Notes under the pieces: model-generated
Told to the model about the DNA's origin: nothing
The model's database searches: none
Seen by the model: the letters and a program-made list of their open reading frames with translations, nothing else
In this document: piece after piece, positions 11,482-21,264 of the stretch
Layout: the number at the start of each line of letters is the position of its first letter
Numbering within the stretch: position 1 is the first letter of the stretch
Translations under genes and position numbers: made by a program
Source: Isoetes taiwanensis
Lineage: Eukaryota > Streptophyta > Lycopodiopsida > Isoetales > Isoetaceae
Assembly: GCA_021234155.1 (NCBI GenBank)
Contig: JAJEKV010000268.1
Span: forward strand, 399,447 to 463,446
Length of the DNA: 64,000 nt
Direction of reading: 5' to 3'

Positions 11482-12490
11482 AGTGAAAGGACGTAGTCTT
11501 CCAAGGGTAATATGACATCCATAAAAGGCGAAGTGATGAGTGCAACCCGGTATTTGCAAATTTTGCAAACATATGAGTGAGTGAAGTCTTGTAAGGACTA
11601 TGACACAGATGAGCAAGTGCCAGTCATACAAGGGTAATGCGCGATCCATAAAAAGATGAATAAGTCAAATTTCACAAGGGTTTTCATTTTTTATAATGTT
11701 GAAATGTTCAATTTCGAAATGTTGGCCAATGGGTGGTTAGCTCTAATTTTAAGCTTATTTGTACAACTTTTATAATTCAAAGGCTGTACATCAAAATGTA
11801 AATATAGTTACAGAAGCAACTATTAGGTGGGATCTTGGAGTAGATGGGGTTCTTCATGGTCGAAGAACAAGACCCAAAGGACAGGAGTATTGTCCAATGG
11901 CCAGGAATCTTGTCATGCTCAGTACGATGACCACGTTAAATGTTTTATGGAAGTGTTGAACATTGCTTGCAGATTTGTTATCTGTATAGATATGGTATTC
12001 ATGTTTGCAATATATGCTTGCTTATAAACATACACCTCCAGGCTTATACAAGTGTCAATGTAGATGATATTCTATAGAAGGCTTATATGTGTCCTATACG
12101 TTGGGAAATAAGTTTTGTCCACACATAGGCCAAAATCTAAGGTTTTGTCCATAGACTAGGCTTATAAACTTTGACATTTTTGGTTATTATGTTTAACCTC
12201 AAACACCACCATGGAGGGAGATTTATGGTATGGAAGGTCCTTTCATATGGTATGAAAGTAGTATCATACCATTTGAATGTTAACAAACCTAAATGTTAAC
12301 AAACCTAAATGTTAAAAAATGAAAGTAGTAGTATGAAAGTAGCATATTTTGAATTCCTAGGGGAATTTAGAATGATATTTTGCATGGCGTTGGGGGCTCG
12401 GATTTGAAGCCCCATTTCTGCATGCAGCAGGGGATAATGATTTGTGATTCGACCCCAATTATGCATGCAGCAGGTACATTATGGTCTGAT
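11482..12490. other. Intergenic region with short direct repeats
   Basis: No gene recognised. CAAGGGTAATRYG recurs near 11,501 and 11,630. AACAAACCTAAATGTTAA is tandemly repeated near 12,282-12,316. GCATGCAGCAGG occurs near 12,420 and 12,462, just upstream of a TATA box. Confidence 0.4.
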
Positions 12491-12498
12491 TATAAAAG
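12491..12498 (+). promoter_or_regulatory. Candidate TATA box TATAAAAG
   Basis: TATAAAAG lies 118 bp upstream of an ATG in context CTCATGG. The intervening leader repeats CTTGATCTTC and similar words. Either a plant promoter or the promoter part of a decayed LTR would fit. Confidence 0.4.
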
Positions 12499-12615
12499 AC
12501 CAGCCGGCAGTTGAAGAATCTTCACTCTTGCTTCGAGCGCCTTTGATCTTCCATTACGCTTGATCTTCTTGCTTCATTGCTTAAGCTTGATCTTCCCTTA
12601 AGCTTCTTTGATCTC

Positions 12616-12747
12616 ATGGCTAGATCGAAATACACGCCTGGAGGCCAAGCCGAGGAGTCCTCTTCTTCAAGCCATCGGGCATGGATGATGTTTGTTGAAA
12701 TTTTTAGATTTCTGGAGGTAACTTCGAATGCGGGAACAAGGGGCTAG
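12616..12747 (+). CDS. Short hypothetical ORF or first exon
   Basis: The ATG at 12,616 opens a 43-codon frame starting MARSKYTPGGQAEESSSSSH, with stop TAG at 12,745. The frame crosses a good splice donor (CTGGAG then GTAACT at 12,718), so a first exon ending at 12,717 is possible. A downstream open stretch in another frame (about 12,747-12,863, with FIEADGMVLRVALK) could be a later exon. I recognise no family. Support is the TATA box upstream, the start context and the donor. Confidence 0.3.
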   Translation: MARSKYTPGGQAEESSSSSHRAWMMFVEIFRFLEVTSNAGTRG

Positions 12748-12913
12748 AGTTTGGAGAAGGTCCGAATTGGGTCGATCGTGTTAATGAGGGAGAGGAGCCG
12801 CCGCGGACATTTATAGAAGCCGATGGGATGGTTCTTCGTGTGGCTCTCAAGATGCCTCCTCGACATTGTTGAAGCTTTAAGTGTTGAAATCGCTAACTTT
12901 TTGGCTTTACAGT

Positions 12914-13003
12914 TTGAAGGTTCTAAAGGTTTAGGATGTAAAGGTTCCAAAGATGTAAAGGTTCCAAGAAAGGTTTTCGGATGTAAAGGTTCTAAAGGTT
13001 TCA
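12914..13003. repeat. Minisatellite of GGATGTAAAGGTTCYAAAG-like words
   Basis: Four to five imperfect units of 14-24 bp built on GATGTAAAGGTTC. Unit length varies, so this is degenerate tandem DNA. Confidence 0.75.
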
Positions 13004-13104
13004 GATTGAATATAACTGTTTACTAAGCCAATGACTGGCATTTTTGTAAAGCTCAATGACTGATATAAAATAATATGGTTTTACATGTGTTTATTGTATA
13101 TGTT

Positions 13105-13270
13105 CTTTAAGTTCTTTTATATGAAGCAATCTTAAAGTTCTGTTATATGAAGCAATCGTTAAGTTCTGTCATATGAAGCCTTTGTTTAAAGCAAAGTACT
13201 TAAAGCCAAGGTTAGTCTGTTTAAAGTACTTAAAGCAAGATTACTTTGTTTAAAGCAATCTTTAAGTTAC
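13105..13270. repeat. Degenerate tandem repeat (TATATGAAGCAATC and TTTAAAGCAA words)
   Basis: AAGTTCTGTYATATGAAGC recurs with a period of about 30 bp and grades into TTTAAAGTACTTAAAGC repeats. It is part of one belt of minisatellites from 12,914 to 13,395. Confidence 0.7.
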
Positions 13271-13313
13271 ATTCGATCCTATGCCCGATTAACAAACAAG
13301 CAAATGACTGCAG

Positions 13314-13395
13314 ACCATTGCTTAAACCATTGCAAACAATTGCTTAAACCATTTGCAAACCATCGCTTAAACCATTGCAAACAATTGCTTAAACC
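13314..13395. repeat. Minisatellite built on CCATTGCTTAAACCATTGC
   Basis: ATTGCTTAAACCATTGCAAA recurs with alternating units of about 17-20 bp, giving four to five copies. There are no constant-length unique spacers. Confidence 0.8.
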
Positions 13396-13949
13396 CGGAC
13401 TTCGAATTAACTGTTACTTATTGTGACTTCAGATTAAACCATGAGATTAAACCTGAAAAGGCAAGAAAATGGCATAGAGCAAAATGGCATAGACTTGAAT
13501 ATGCTACATTTAGGTGCTTTGCCAATCTCAATATGGCTTCTTCACACTTAGGTAGATATCCAAGAGCTATATTCATACTCTACATTCTCAACTCTGCCTC
13601 TACATTCATATCCAACATTCTCAACTCTCACTCTACAAGTGCTCCATTTGCCTACAAACTCTCTTTCATTCTTGTTTGTAAAACATTCTTAACCTGCATG
13701 CCTACATAATTCTGGAAATCATAATTCTGAAAAAATTCAACAGTATTTTCATAAGATAGTTGTAGAATTACTTGATCTCGTGTCAAATATCCCACATGTA
13801 GTGCACTGTTTCCAGCTGCAAATCCCTGTTCATCAATATACAGATGTTCATCCTTGTTCATGCCATTGGCATATATGTGAAATAAGAATGTAATTACAAA
13901 CAAAACTTGCTTCCAACTCTTTGGCTTTTCCCTCCATTCTATGCACTGT
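13396..13949. other. Region 3' of the transposon-like gene, no gene recognised
   Basis: A minus-strand frame of 83 codons (13,652-13,903) has gene-like composition and could be the downstream tail of the locus at 13,950-16,448. I found no splice logic to join it. CTCTACATTCWYAWYCAACA repeats at about 13,578 and 13,601. Confidence 0.3.
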
Positions 13950-16448
13950 CATTTGCTACGAATTTTTCCAAGTTTTCGCCTTCGTTTTTTCTTTTGCTTC
14001 CATAGTTGCATCTCGGGACATTTGAGAAGCTCGTCTCACCATGTTCTCTTCGTGGACGTGCTATTATTCTCCAGAGAACCATTGGGCCATCCGAACTAGT
14101 GGATTCTCAAAGAGAAGATTTATTGCGCCCACCTCGTTGTGTCTTTCGATTGAAGGCTACCTTTGCTTGCTTATGGGATTTTTCCATTCCTGCGTGTTCG
14201 GATAGCAAGGCTTCCATACTTTTGGGCAAACCGGGGGGCGTGTGCATAAATTATATGAATATAATGTGTGACTTCTCTCTCCCCATGCTTGTATATAAGC
14301 CGCTTTGAAGGCGTTCTGACAGCTTCTAATTGTTGCTTGTTGCTTTCAAGAAAGAAATGTACGTAGCAAAGACGTTAAGATCGAGATAAAGCATTCCATG
14401 CATTCAACTTTTTTTGTTGTCTCTGTTCTATCATGTTCGCATATACCAACATCTTACCAAACTCGAAGTCTCCTCTTTGCGCACTATCCACTTTAGACAA
14501 GAAATGGCGGCTTTTATCGCCTCCAATCAAAACCTTGGCTGGAATAGAGCTCCTACCATTAGATTTTTTAGTGTCTTTCTCCAACTTGACACATCCGGCC
14601 ATGTAAACCCGGCGTCCGATAGTACTTTCTCCACTCGCTTAATCCCTTCTTTTTCTGTCCTCCTCATTTCGATATTCCGGACAAAGCAGGCTGAATGGTG
14701 GATCATTTTATCAACAATCCTTACAAGTGCATGAAGCGTACAAACATGAACCCTCTCCAACGGAATTGGCAATATTGGCTGAAACATTTTATCATTTATA
14801 TGTCTATCTGGTGCTGCAAGCTGATCCACGATCAAAGTACTTCTAGAGTGCCCTTTCTTTGATGATTTCAACGATAATTGCGGTAGATATACAATTCTTG
14901 GATGTCTTTGCACCCGTATTTGAAATGTTATACATGCATTTTTCTGTTTTCAAATCCAGAAGCCATGTGAAAATTAATCAAGAAGGCGCCAAATCCTTCA
15001 ACAATCAATTTCTCACCGCTATGATACTTATGAATTAGAGCAGGGATAGTTGTTTGTTCAAACACCCATTTTAATACATCGTGGTTTTCTTTTCGGACTT
15101 GAAACAATCCTAACCACCATGTATGATCCTCCGATTGAGCGGAGAACCACTTTCGGGATCTCTCTCTTTCTTCTTCAATTTCCCCTTGTTCTTCATTGAG
15201 GATGACAACAATGCCTTGTTCATGAGAGTCAAAGAAACTCGCTCATACTTTTTAGCATGAGATAATTCCATCTCATCTAACTTGATGCAAACTTCCAGTT
15301 CTCCTTCAACATCGCTTTCTTGCAAATTATAGTAAATTACCATAAATCTCAGCAAACCTTCCAAATCTAACCACAAATTATTGTGTTCATTCAGCCCAAT
15401 AATAGATTTGCTTTCTTCTTTACCTTTTGAAGGATTCTTGGATGCAATTCATGTGCTTGACAATATTGAGTGCATGCATACAAATACTTCATTAATCAAT
15501 TATTCCTCACTGCCCTTACCTTATGTACATAGTACGGCCTTGGAACAATAAAACTTTTTGTACCAAGTGAAGACAAGGCATCGTAGAATGGTTTGAACAG
15601 CAACCTGTATGCTTTTGTGCTAATCCCAGCCGAGTCACAAATTGCTTGTATTTTTCCAATGTCAATCTTAGAGCAGATATCTTGAACAACCATGTTAGTT
15701 ATAGCTTTTCTGAAATAGCCATTTTCTGGTGCATTTAGCATTGTCATAAGGTCCCCTTTTGTGGCAAAACTTCTCATAACTTTGCCAATGTTATGAGCAC
15801 TTGTATCCTTCTCATTATCAGCTTGTACATCTTTCTTTCCATGTACCATGTCACATATAGCACAAATTCTTTTTCTAACAGCCCCACATGTGGGGTTTAA
15901 TGTTGATATTGGCTTCAAGTTTTTCTTTCTTTCTCTAAGACCAAAACAGGTCTGTTTTAATCTTTTAAGCCTCCTCTCCAACATGCAAACTCTGATTTTA
16001 TGTTTTTTAGCCTCAGAATTTGCAATCAGTGATTCTCTATTTGACTGATTTACAACAAAATCCATCAATTTCATATCTTCTTCCAATTGCAAGATCCTAT
16101 TTCTGAGCTGCGTTGTCACTTTAGATGCATCACGGTCATTTACTTCAACTTGCTTGACCAATGAATCAACCATTTTGGTCAAATTTAAGCACTCTTCTTG
16201 CTTCTGCTGCAAGCAAAATGCCAGATTATTCATATGAAATAAAGTTTGCATGTTATACTGGACCATACTTTCACAATAGCCAAGAAGACCTGCTTTTCCT
16301 TCACAAACAAACTGCACAAGTTCAGCAATAGAATTGAATTTAGGATGCTTGCCCGTGAATGGATTTCTGGGGTATATCTCTCCCTTTGCCCATAAATTGG
16401 CATGTTTAGCTCCACTTTTCCTTAAATCATCTTCATCAAATTGTTTTC
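13950..16448 (-). pseudogene. Multi-exon gene of transposon-like character, product unknown
   Basis: Several coding blocks on the minus strand lie in order with spliceable ends. Block 1 is 15,520-16,448. Block 2 (15,110-15,436) contains LLRFMVIYYNLQESDVEGE. Block 3 (14,527-14,940) contains IPLERVHVCTLHALVRIVDK. Block 4 (14,375-14,610) contains GGDKSRHFLSKVDSA. Block 5 (about 13,960-14,270) contains HYIHIIYAHAPRFAQKYGSL followed by a polar stretch with EKSHKQAK and NRKTQRGG. A family with a VH.CTLHA..RI block and a later Y.H...H..RF...YGS block, present in many copies in some eukaryote genomes, is the nearest thing I remember; I cannot name it. Blocks 3 and 4 overlap in different frames near 14,600 and block 5 has internal stops, so this copy is probably decayed unless the sequence carries indel errors. 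Confidence 0.55.
15520..16448 (-). CDS. Long 5' exon of the transposon-like gene (coiled coil)
   Basis: This is the longest uninterrupted frame outside the retrotransposon array. It begins after an AG acceptor at 16,449-16,450 (no ATG needed) and is open for about 310 codons. It reads WAKGEIYPRNPFTGKHPKF, then LLGYCESMVQYNMQTLFH, then about 100 residues of heptad-like coiled coil (QQKQEECLNLTKMVDSLVKQ onward). A Cys-containing segment follows (CGAVRKRICAICDMVHG), then a globular part ending FIVPRPYYVHK. There a donor (AAG, then GTAAGG) interrupts the frame, which otherwise stops at 15,496. The next exon fits in phase at 15,436 (ASKNPSKGK frame), giving an intron of about 83 nt. No catalytic motif is visible. 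A DNA-binding or multimerising role is only a guess from the coiled coil and Cys cluster. Confidence 0.6.
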
Positions 16449-17004
16449 CTCACGCCCTACTCTCTCAATTGTGCATAATCTTTCGATGGTAGTCTAATTA
16501 CGAAGTTGTGCCATTGCAGAATGGCAAGGTAAAGGTAATGAGCAAAAATTTTGCTCTGGAACTCCATTGCATATATATATGCGTTCTTCATTGGAGGCAA
16601 AGGATTTTGAATTCAAATTCAAATTGAACAGGCTTGAATTCACATTTTCAAAAAATGAACAAGCGGCAAATATAAGAGAGAGAAAACCTACCTCAAGGAA
16701 GAGTTTCGGTGGTCGATCTTCTGGTCGATCCGGAGACTGAGAGTCTAGATGGCCGATTTAGGCAGAATCGTAGATCCCAAAACAAATGTAAATGATTTAA
16801 CGCCAGACGCGCGCGTCTTTTTTTTTTGGTTTTTAATGTGGCCACGTGGATGCTAAAAATGCGTTGGGTAGAAAAGATCGTTTTTAACGTGAAAGATTTC
16901 TAAATCTTATTGTTATAAAGACAAGGAGATGATGTGGAAAAAGATAAAATAGTAACTTAAAATGACATGGAATTTATCTTAGGATTTTCTTAGGAGGACA
17001 TTTG
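16449..17004. other. Upstream region of the transposon-like gene
   Basis: Earlier exons or the promoter of the minus-strand gene could lie here. I see no frame that continues it. It contains AATTCAAATTC inverted words near 16,609-16,640 and a T-rich run at 16,818-16,828. Nothing else is recognised. Confidence 0.35.
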
Positions 17005-17552
17005 GAGACCCCATTTTTTTTCTAATGATTAACACAACCATTGGGTCCAACACATTTAAATTAAAATCCCCCTTAAACCCCCTTTGGTTTGGGTGCATAT
17101 TCACCAATGTGGGGTGACTCAGGACAACGAGAGTTTGTTGGATAGGCATATTCACCCCTTATTCCTTAATCTACACTTGCTGCGTAAAGTTCCTCGTTTG
17201 TGGGGTATGCAAGTACAAAATTTGCTATACTGTATAACAAGATTCGCAAAATACTATAAGGTTTCAAGCGGAATACTATATGGTGTTGATTTCGTACGTG
17301 CAAAATACAATTATGAGGGCTCTCGCTGCCCTACGTCACCCCCCGTGTGAATATGCACCCAAACCAAAGGGGATTTAAGGGGGATTTTAATTTAAATGTG
17401 TTGGACCCAATGGTTGTGTTAATTAATGTCAATGATAGTTATGTGTTGGTTGTTAATGTCAATGGTTGTTATGTGTTGGTTGTTATGTGTTTGGGGGATT
17501 TAATTTTTATATGTTGGATGTTAATGGTTTGTGTTGCAAAAAATTTTTAGAA
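17005..17552. repeat. Foldback element (member 4)
   Basis: The left arm (about 17,005-17,110) and a longer right arm (about 17,338-17,552) are inverted repeats meeting the same words as member 3 (TTTGGTTTGGGTGCATATTC and its complement). They enclose the conserved 225 bp centre with GTGGGGTATGCAAGTACAA. The centre is inverted relative to the flanking sequence compared with member 3. The outer right arm carries repeats of ATGTCAATGGTTGTTATGTG, complementary to the words in member 1. Confidence 0.9.
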
Positions 17553-18029
17553 TTCAAACCAGAAAAAAACTAGAATTCATTTGAGGTTTCATCACCTGTA
17601 GCTTTTGAATTTGATCACAATAAAACAAATAGAACATAAGTAAAAGTTACCATAAAGATAGAGCAGACTGATCCCATTATTCTGAAAGTCATAACGTTTG
17701 CAACACCCATACACAAATATTTTTCAACTGGAATTTAACAGCAGCCTTTGGCCTCCATGGATTCTTGTGGTGAGAAACCAAAGTGGGAAACTTTTCTGCT
17801 TGTTAGCACAAGGATCTAGAAGCCTTGGAATTTGCTTAATAACTGCCTCAAAATCTAAAAATGCATGGTAATTTTTTGCAAGCTTCATTCGGAATGAACC
17901 ATAAATCAATATCCAATAGCGCAATCTTGTATTAATCAGCTGGTAGGATGTGAAAGCCTACCAAACCCGGCCGAAAAATTGCTGTTTTAGCATAGATAAC
18001 TTAAGCAAACATATCCATATTATACACTA
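17553..18029. other. Intergenic, no gene recognised
   Basis: A minus-strand frame of 66 codons (17,724-17,924) is the only open stretch, and it has no recognisable motif. The region ends at the Helitron-like terminus. Confidence 0.4.
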
Positions 18030-18060
18030 CTAGAAAAAGTGCCCAGCGTTGCTGGGCTTT
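18030..18060 (-). mobile_element. Helitron-like 3' terminus
   Basis: On the minus strand the sequence reads a perfect 7-bp-stem hairpin (GCCCAGC AAC GCTGGGC), then ACTTTTTCTAG, and the next base is T. A short GC-rich hairpin about 10 bp before a terminal CTRR, inserted 5' of T, is the hallmark of Helitron 3' ends. The element would extend to higher coordinates. I could not place its 5' TC end, and no Rep/helicase coding is visible, so it is at best non-autonomous. The outer word CACTACTAGAAAAA also resembles a CACTA terminus, the main alternative. Confidence 0.6.
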
Positions 18061-18505
18061 TCATTGAGATTAAATTCAAAAGTTAACAAAAATATGATTT
18101 ATAGATCTAAGGGGTGTCAATTCATATATATTGTCATTTTAATTATTTTGTAACATGGTTATTTCTACATTTCTCATCTAAGTTACAAATCTATAAATAG
18201 AAAGCTATGCTTTTAAATGCTTTGCAAAAAAGAAGGAAAAGAAAACATTGCAATATCTTTGAATGATATTTGGCCTTATTAGGTAAAAAGTGAAAAGTTG
18301 ATATTATATTATAAACCGTAGAAAACAAAATCCGATGTTGTAGGCAAAAGTTGAAAAACATGTAAAGCTATCGTGCAACTTTTATTTCTTATATTTTATT
18401 AAAAAAAATAGATAAATATTAACATGTAGCTTTTTATGCCCTATATAAAGATTTCACATCCCTTAGCACATGTTGATGACAGAGGCTACACTCTAACCAT
18501 TTTTT
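18061..18505. other. AT-rich stretch inside the putative Helitron
   Basis: No gene recognised. It is uniformly AT-rich with A-runs and lies immediately inside the Helitron-like end, so it is probably element body. Confidence 0.35.
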
Positions 18506-18619
18506 GACAGTACTATAATTGTATGGACCTATATAGATGTTGCCTACTAAGAAATTAATCGGTGACATTACAGTTGTACGGGGCTACATAGAGGTTGCCT
18601 ATTAAGAAATTAATCAACA
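18506..18619. repeat. Two-copy tandem repeat, about 57 bp unit
   Basis: Units start GACAGTAC at 18,506 and GACATTAC at 18,563. Both end GTTGCCTAYTAAGAAATTAA followed by TC. Divergence is moderate. A second small repeat, AAGAGTTGAGCTTCAACT, is duplicated at 18,641-18,680 and can fold on itself. Confidence 0.8.
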
Positions 18620-18679
18620 GTCATTGGGAAGACAACCTATAAGAGTTGAGCTTCAACTAAGAGTTGAGCTTCAACTCTT

Positions 18680-19324
18680 TTGCTTGATCTTATTGGATTT
18701 TCTTTGAACAACAAAGTTTTGCATTTGTACCCCTTTTATTCTTGTCTATTAGGTGTTCCGGCTCTCATTTTAAATCTTTATATAACAACAAAGGGTATGT
18801 TGCAAACCGCATATTACGGAGCAGATATTTCCTTAGGCCAATAGCATGGCATTGCCAGCATCCATCTGGAAGTCATAAGGCCCATAGTATTATTCTGGCT
18901 CAACATTCCAAAACTTCCAAAACTACGCACCCCAGGGGATTCGCCTATATCTATTTTGCATATGCCATCTGTGTTCCCGGGGTCATACATAAACCCTCAT
19001 CTATCACAGTTGGCAATGAAAACCCCTTACCATATGCCCTACTCATTCCTCTACATGCATACCCCATTACGTATTTCTACATAGTAATTTTCTTGCACAG
19101 ATGCACCCCTTATGGTAGATTCGCAAGCCAGTAAATGTTTTTACTTGATTCATCTGGATTTTGTGTAGAATGAAGAACTATTTGGAGGTTCTCACTTCGC
19201 TTGACCTAGCTTCTATGCTAAAGGGTCTTGTCACATTGAAGACAGTGAACCATTCTTACGCTAGAAAACATGGAAGTCTTTAATTCACCATAAAAGCATA
19301 ACATAGTGGAGCACAAAATATAAT
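18680..19324. other. Unassigned stretch with one long open frame
   Basis: A plus-strand frame of 130 codons (18,742-19,134) has unremarkable composition, no known motif and no promoter or splice support. I do not call it a gene. Confidence 0.3.
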
Positions 19325-19505
19325 AAAATCCCATCGATCCGAGACATCGGATCGCCATTCTAGAATGGGACGAGCATGCATGTTTTGCATGCATGCGGGC
19401 GGCGCATGCCCGTTCTGGTTGGGAGTTCACTATTTTAGGGCGTTTACGCGATCGACTTCTCGCCGGCGCTTCCTCTTCTCTCTCAGCATTACCTTATTCT
19501 CTTTG
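19325..19505 (+). repeat. Duplicated GC-rich segment, copy 1
   Basis: It begins AATCCCATCGATCCGAGACA, continues TCGGATCGCCATTCTAGAAT and GGGACGAGCATGCATG, and ends in a CT-rich leader-like tract (TCCTCTTCTCTCTC). The second copy is at 19,685-19,875 and a shorter inverted third copy at 23,098-23,145. The segment is rich in nested palindromes (CATTCTAGAATG, CATGCATG). Confidence 0.85.
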
Positions 19506-19684
19506 AATTGTTTCAGGCGGGGAGGGCTTCTTTCTGTCTGCGGTTTGGCCAATTTGGCGTCTCTTCATGTTGTCCTTTTCGGCCTTTAGCCTTCATCCCC
19601 GTGGACCTTCGGCCCTCGATCCTAGTTTGTTAAGGAAGTCCTTTGGTATTCGAAGGCGGTTTTGTTGGTTTCATGCGAGGTCCC

Positions 19685-19875
19685 ATTCTAGAATCCCATC
19701 GATCCGAGACATCGGATCGCCATTCTAGAATGGGACGAGCATGCATGTTTTGCATGCATGCGGGCGGCGCATGCGATTACAGTTGGGGAGTTCACTATTT
19801 TAGGCGTAGCGTTTACAAGATCGACTTCTCATCGCCGGCTTCCTCTTCTCTCTCGTGATACCTTATTCTCTTTGA
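19685..19875 (+). repeat. Duplicated GC-rich segment, copy 2
   Basis: Nearly identical to 19,325-19,505, with small indels in its second half. It is preceded by GGTTTTGTTGGTTTCATGCG, which occurs again at 20,328 before another TCCCATTCTAGAAT. The duplicated ends suggest the LTR or terminal part of an unidentified element. Confidence 0.85.
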
Positions 19876-21223
19876 ACCCACCCTCCCCCCTTCTTTGTTG
19901 TTGTATTTTTATCGCGTGGCACGCGGCATAATCAACCCTCCACACGGGAGGTTTGTTTTGTCTTGTTGTTTTGTTGGTGATGTGCGGGTGCAGGTTAGCG
20001 AAAGCAACATCTGTTTTCGACTTTTCCATTCGTGGGTTTTGGGGCGATTTTTTATGCCTTCACGTTTGTCAAGCCCCTTGCGAGAGGAAGGCTTATCACT
20101 AGGGTTTTTCCTCGAAAACCCGAAAAGGGTGGGGTTTTTAATCCGGTGATAAGCTTTCGGCAGGTACACTAGCCCAATATCTATTAGCATTGTATTTTGT
20201 TGGGGTCCAAATGATATAATTGGATTTTCCCTTTATTTTTTGTGGGTAGTTCGCATGTGTGCGGCTACCCACTATCCACCATTGTAGAAAATCTGCTGAG
20301 ATGAATGAGAAGAAAGTCTAAGTCGGGCGGTTTTGTTGGTTTCATGCGAGTCCCATTCTAGAATGTAACATTGTTGAATGTTCTAACACATTTGTGAAGA
20401 GGAAGTCATCTAGTATTATTGACCACATGTTCCAACAATCTGTGAGATATTTGTGTGCTTAGATAAAGAATTTGCATTCTATTTTTCCTTCTATTAGAAG
20501 ACAATTGTCCTTTGTACTCGGGCTTCAAATATGCGAAATGCAAGAGCACTTAACATGTCTTGTAGCTCTACACATGTAATGTGCATTTGTTTGGAGATCC
20601 CTTTTACTTTTCTTTTGTTTCCACACAAAAGTTTGGATTATCTTTACGGAACCACCATTCCACAAACAATATCGAAGTGTTTAGTATTTCATGAAATGAA
20701 CATCATCTATCACATAGTAAATGACCTTCTCTTAAGAGCAAACATTGCTACCATAATGCATATTCAATGAAACATATGTGCAAGCTTGAGCATGGTATTT
20801 GAGCAAAGTTAGGGAATAGAAAATACCAACTTCCAAACTTGAAGGTATTGTCAACAGTAATCAAGAGTGGACATATTCAGATTGTGTGGCTAACAAAAGT
20901 TCTCTATAGTCAGATACCGAGCACAAGTATTTTTATAGTACACTTTGTTAGGGTACTTTGCGGCATGTGAAAATGTACTAATGGAAAAAGATCTAGTATT
21001 TGCCAAAACACATCTTGAAAAAATCAATGAAATCGTAAGCCATTAAGTCCCAATTAGGTTCCTAAGTTGCACTCGTAATTAGTTTACAATTATGATGCCC
21101 AAAAAGTATCTACATGTTACTTGAAATTAGGTCCCCTTATTGTAGGGGTTACCTCTAAATGCCAAGTCAATATTGAAATTGAAATCACTCTAACCCATAC
21201 TTAGAGTTAGTTACAATTATTAC
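19876..21223. other. Unassigned region between repeats
   Basis: No gene recognised. A loose inverted repeat (GGCTTATCAC at 20,089 with GGTGATAAGCT at 20,145) flanks a run of CCCGAAAAGGG-type words. A plus-strand frame of 79 codons (20,531-20,770) has no motif I know. Confidence 0.35.
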
Positions 21224-21264
21224 ATTCTTTGTTTGTTGAAATTTTACTTCAACAAACAAAGAAT
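21224..21264. repeat. Perfect hairpin, 17 bp stem and 7 nt loop
   Basis: ATTCTTTGTTTGTTGAA (21,224-21,240) is followed by loop ATTTTAC and the exact complement TTCAACAAACAAAGAAT (21,248-21,264). The stem stops sharply at both ends. The purpose is unknown. It is shorter than a usual plant miRNA precursor. Confidence 0.9.

Noticed and set aside
12616-12660. Histone H3 N-terminus (MARSK resembling MARTK)
   Set aside because: Similarity stops after five residues; the following sequence is not histone-like.
13314-13395. CRISPR-like array of repeats
   Set aside because: Units are 17-20 bp with no unique spacers of constant length, and everything around is eukaryotic. It is a minisatellite.
18025-18040. 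CACTA transposon terminus (CACTACTAGAAAAA)
   Set aside because: The hairpin followed by CTAG and T on the other strand fits a Helitron 3' end better, and no second CACTA end or 3-bp duplication was found. It remains the main alternative.
18742-19134. A 130-codon plus-strand gene
   Set aside because: No motif, start context or promoter supports it; the length is attainable by chance in this stretch.
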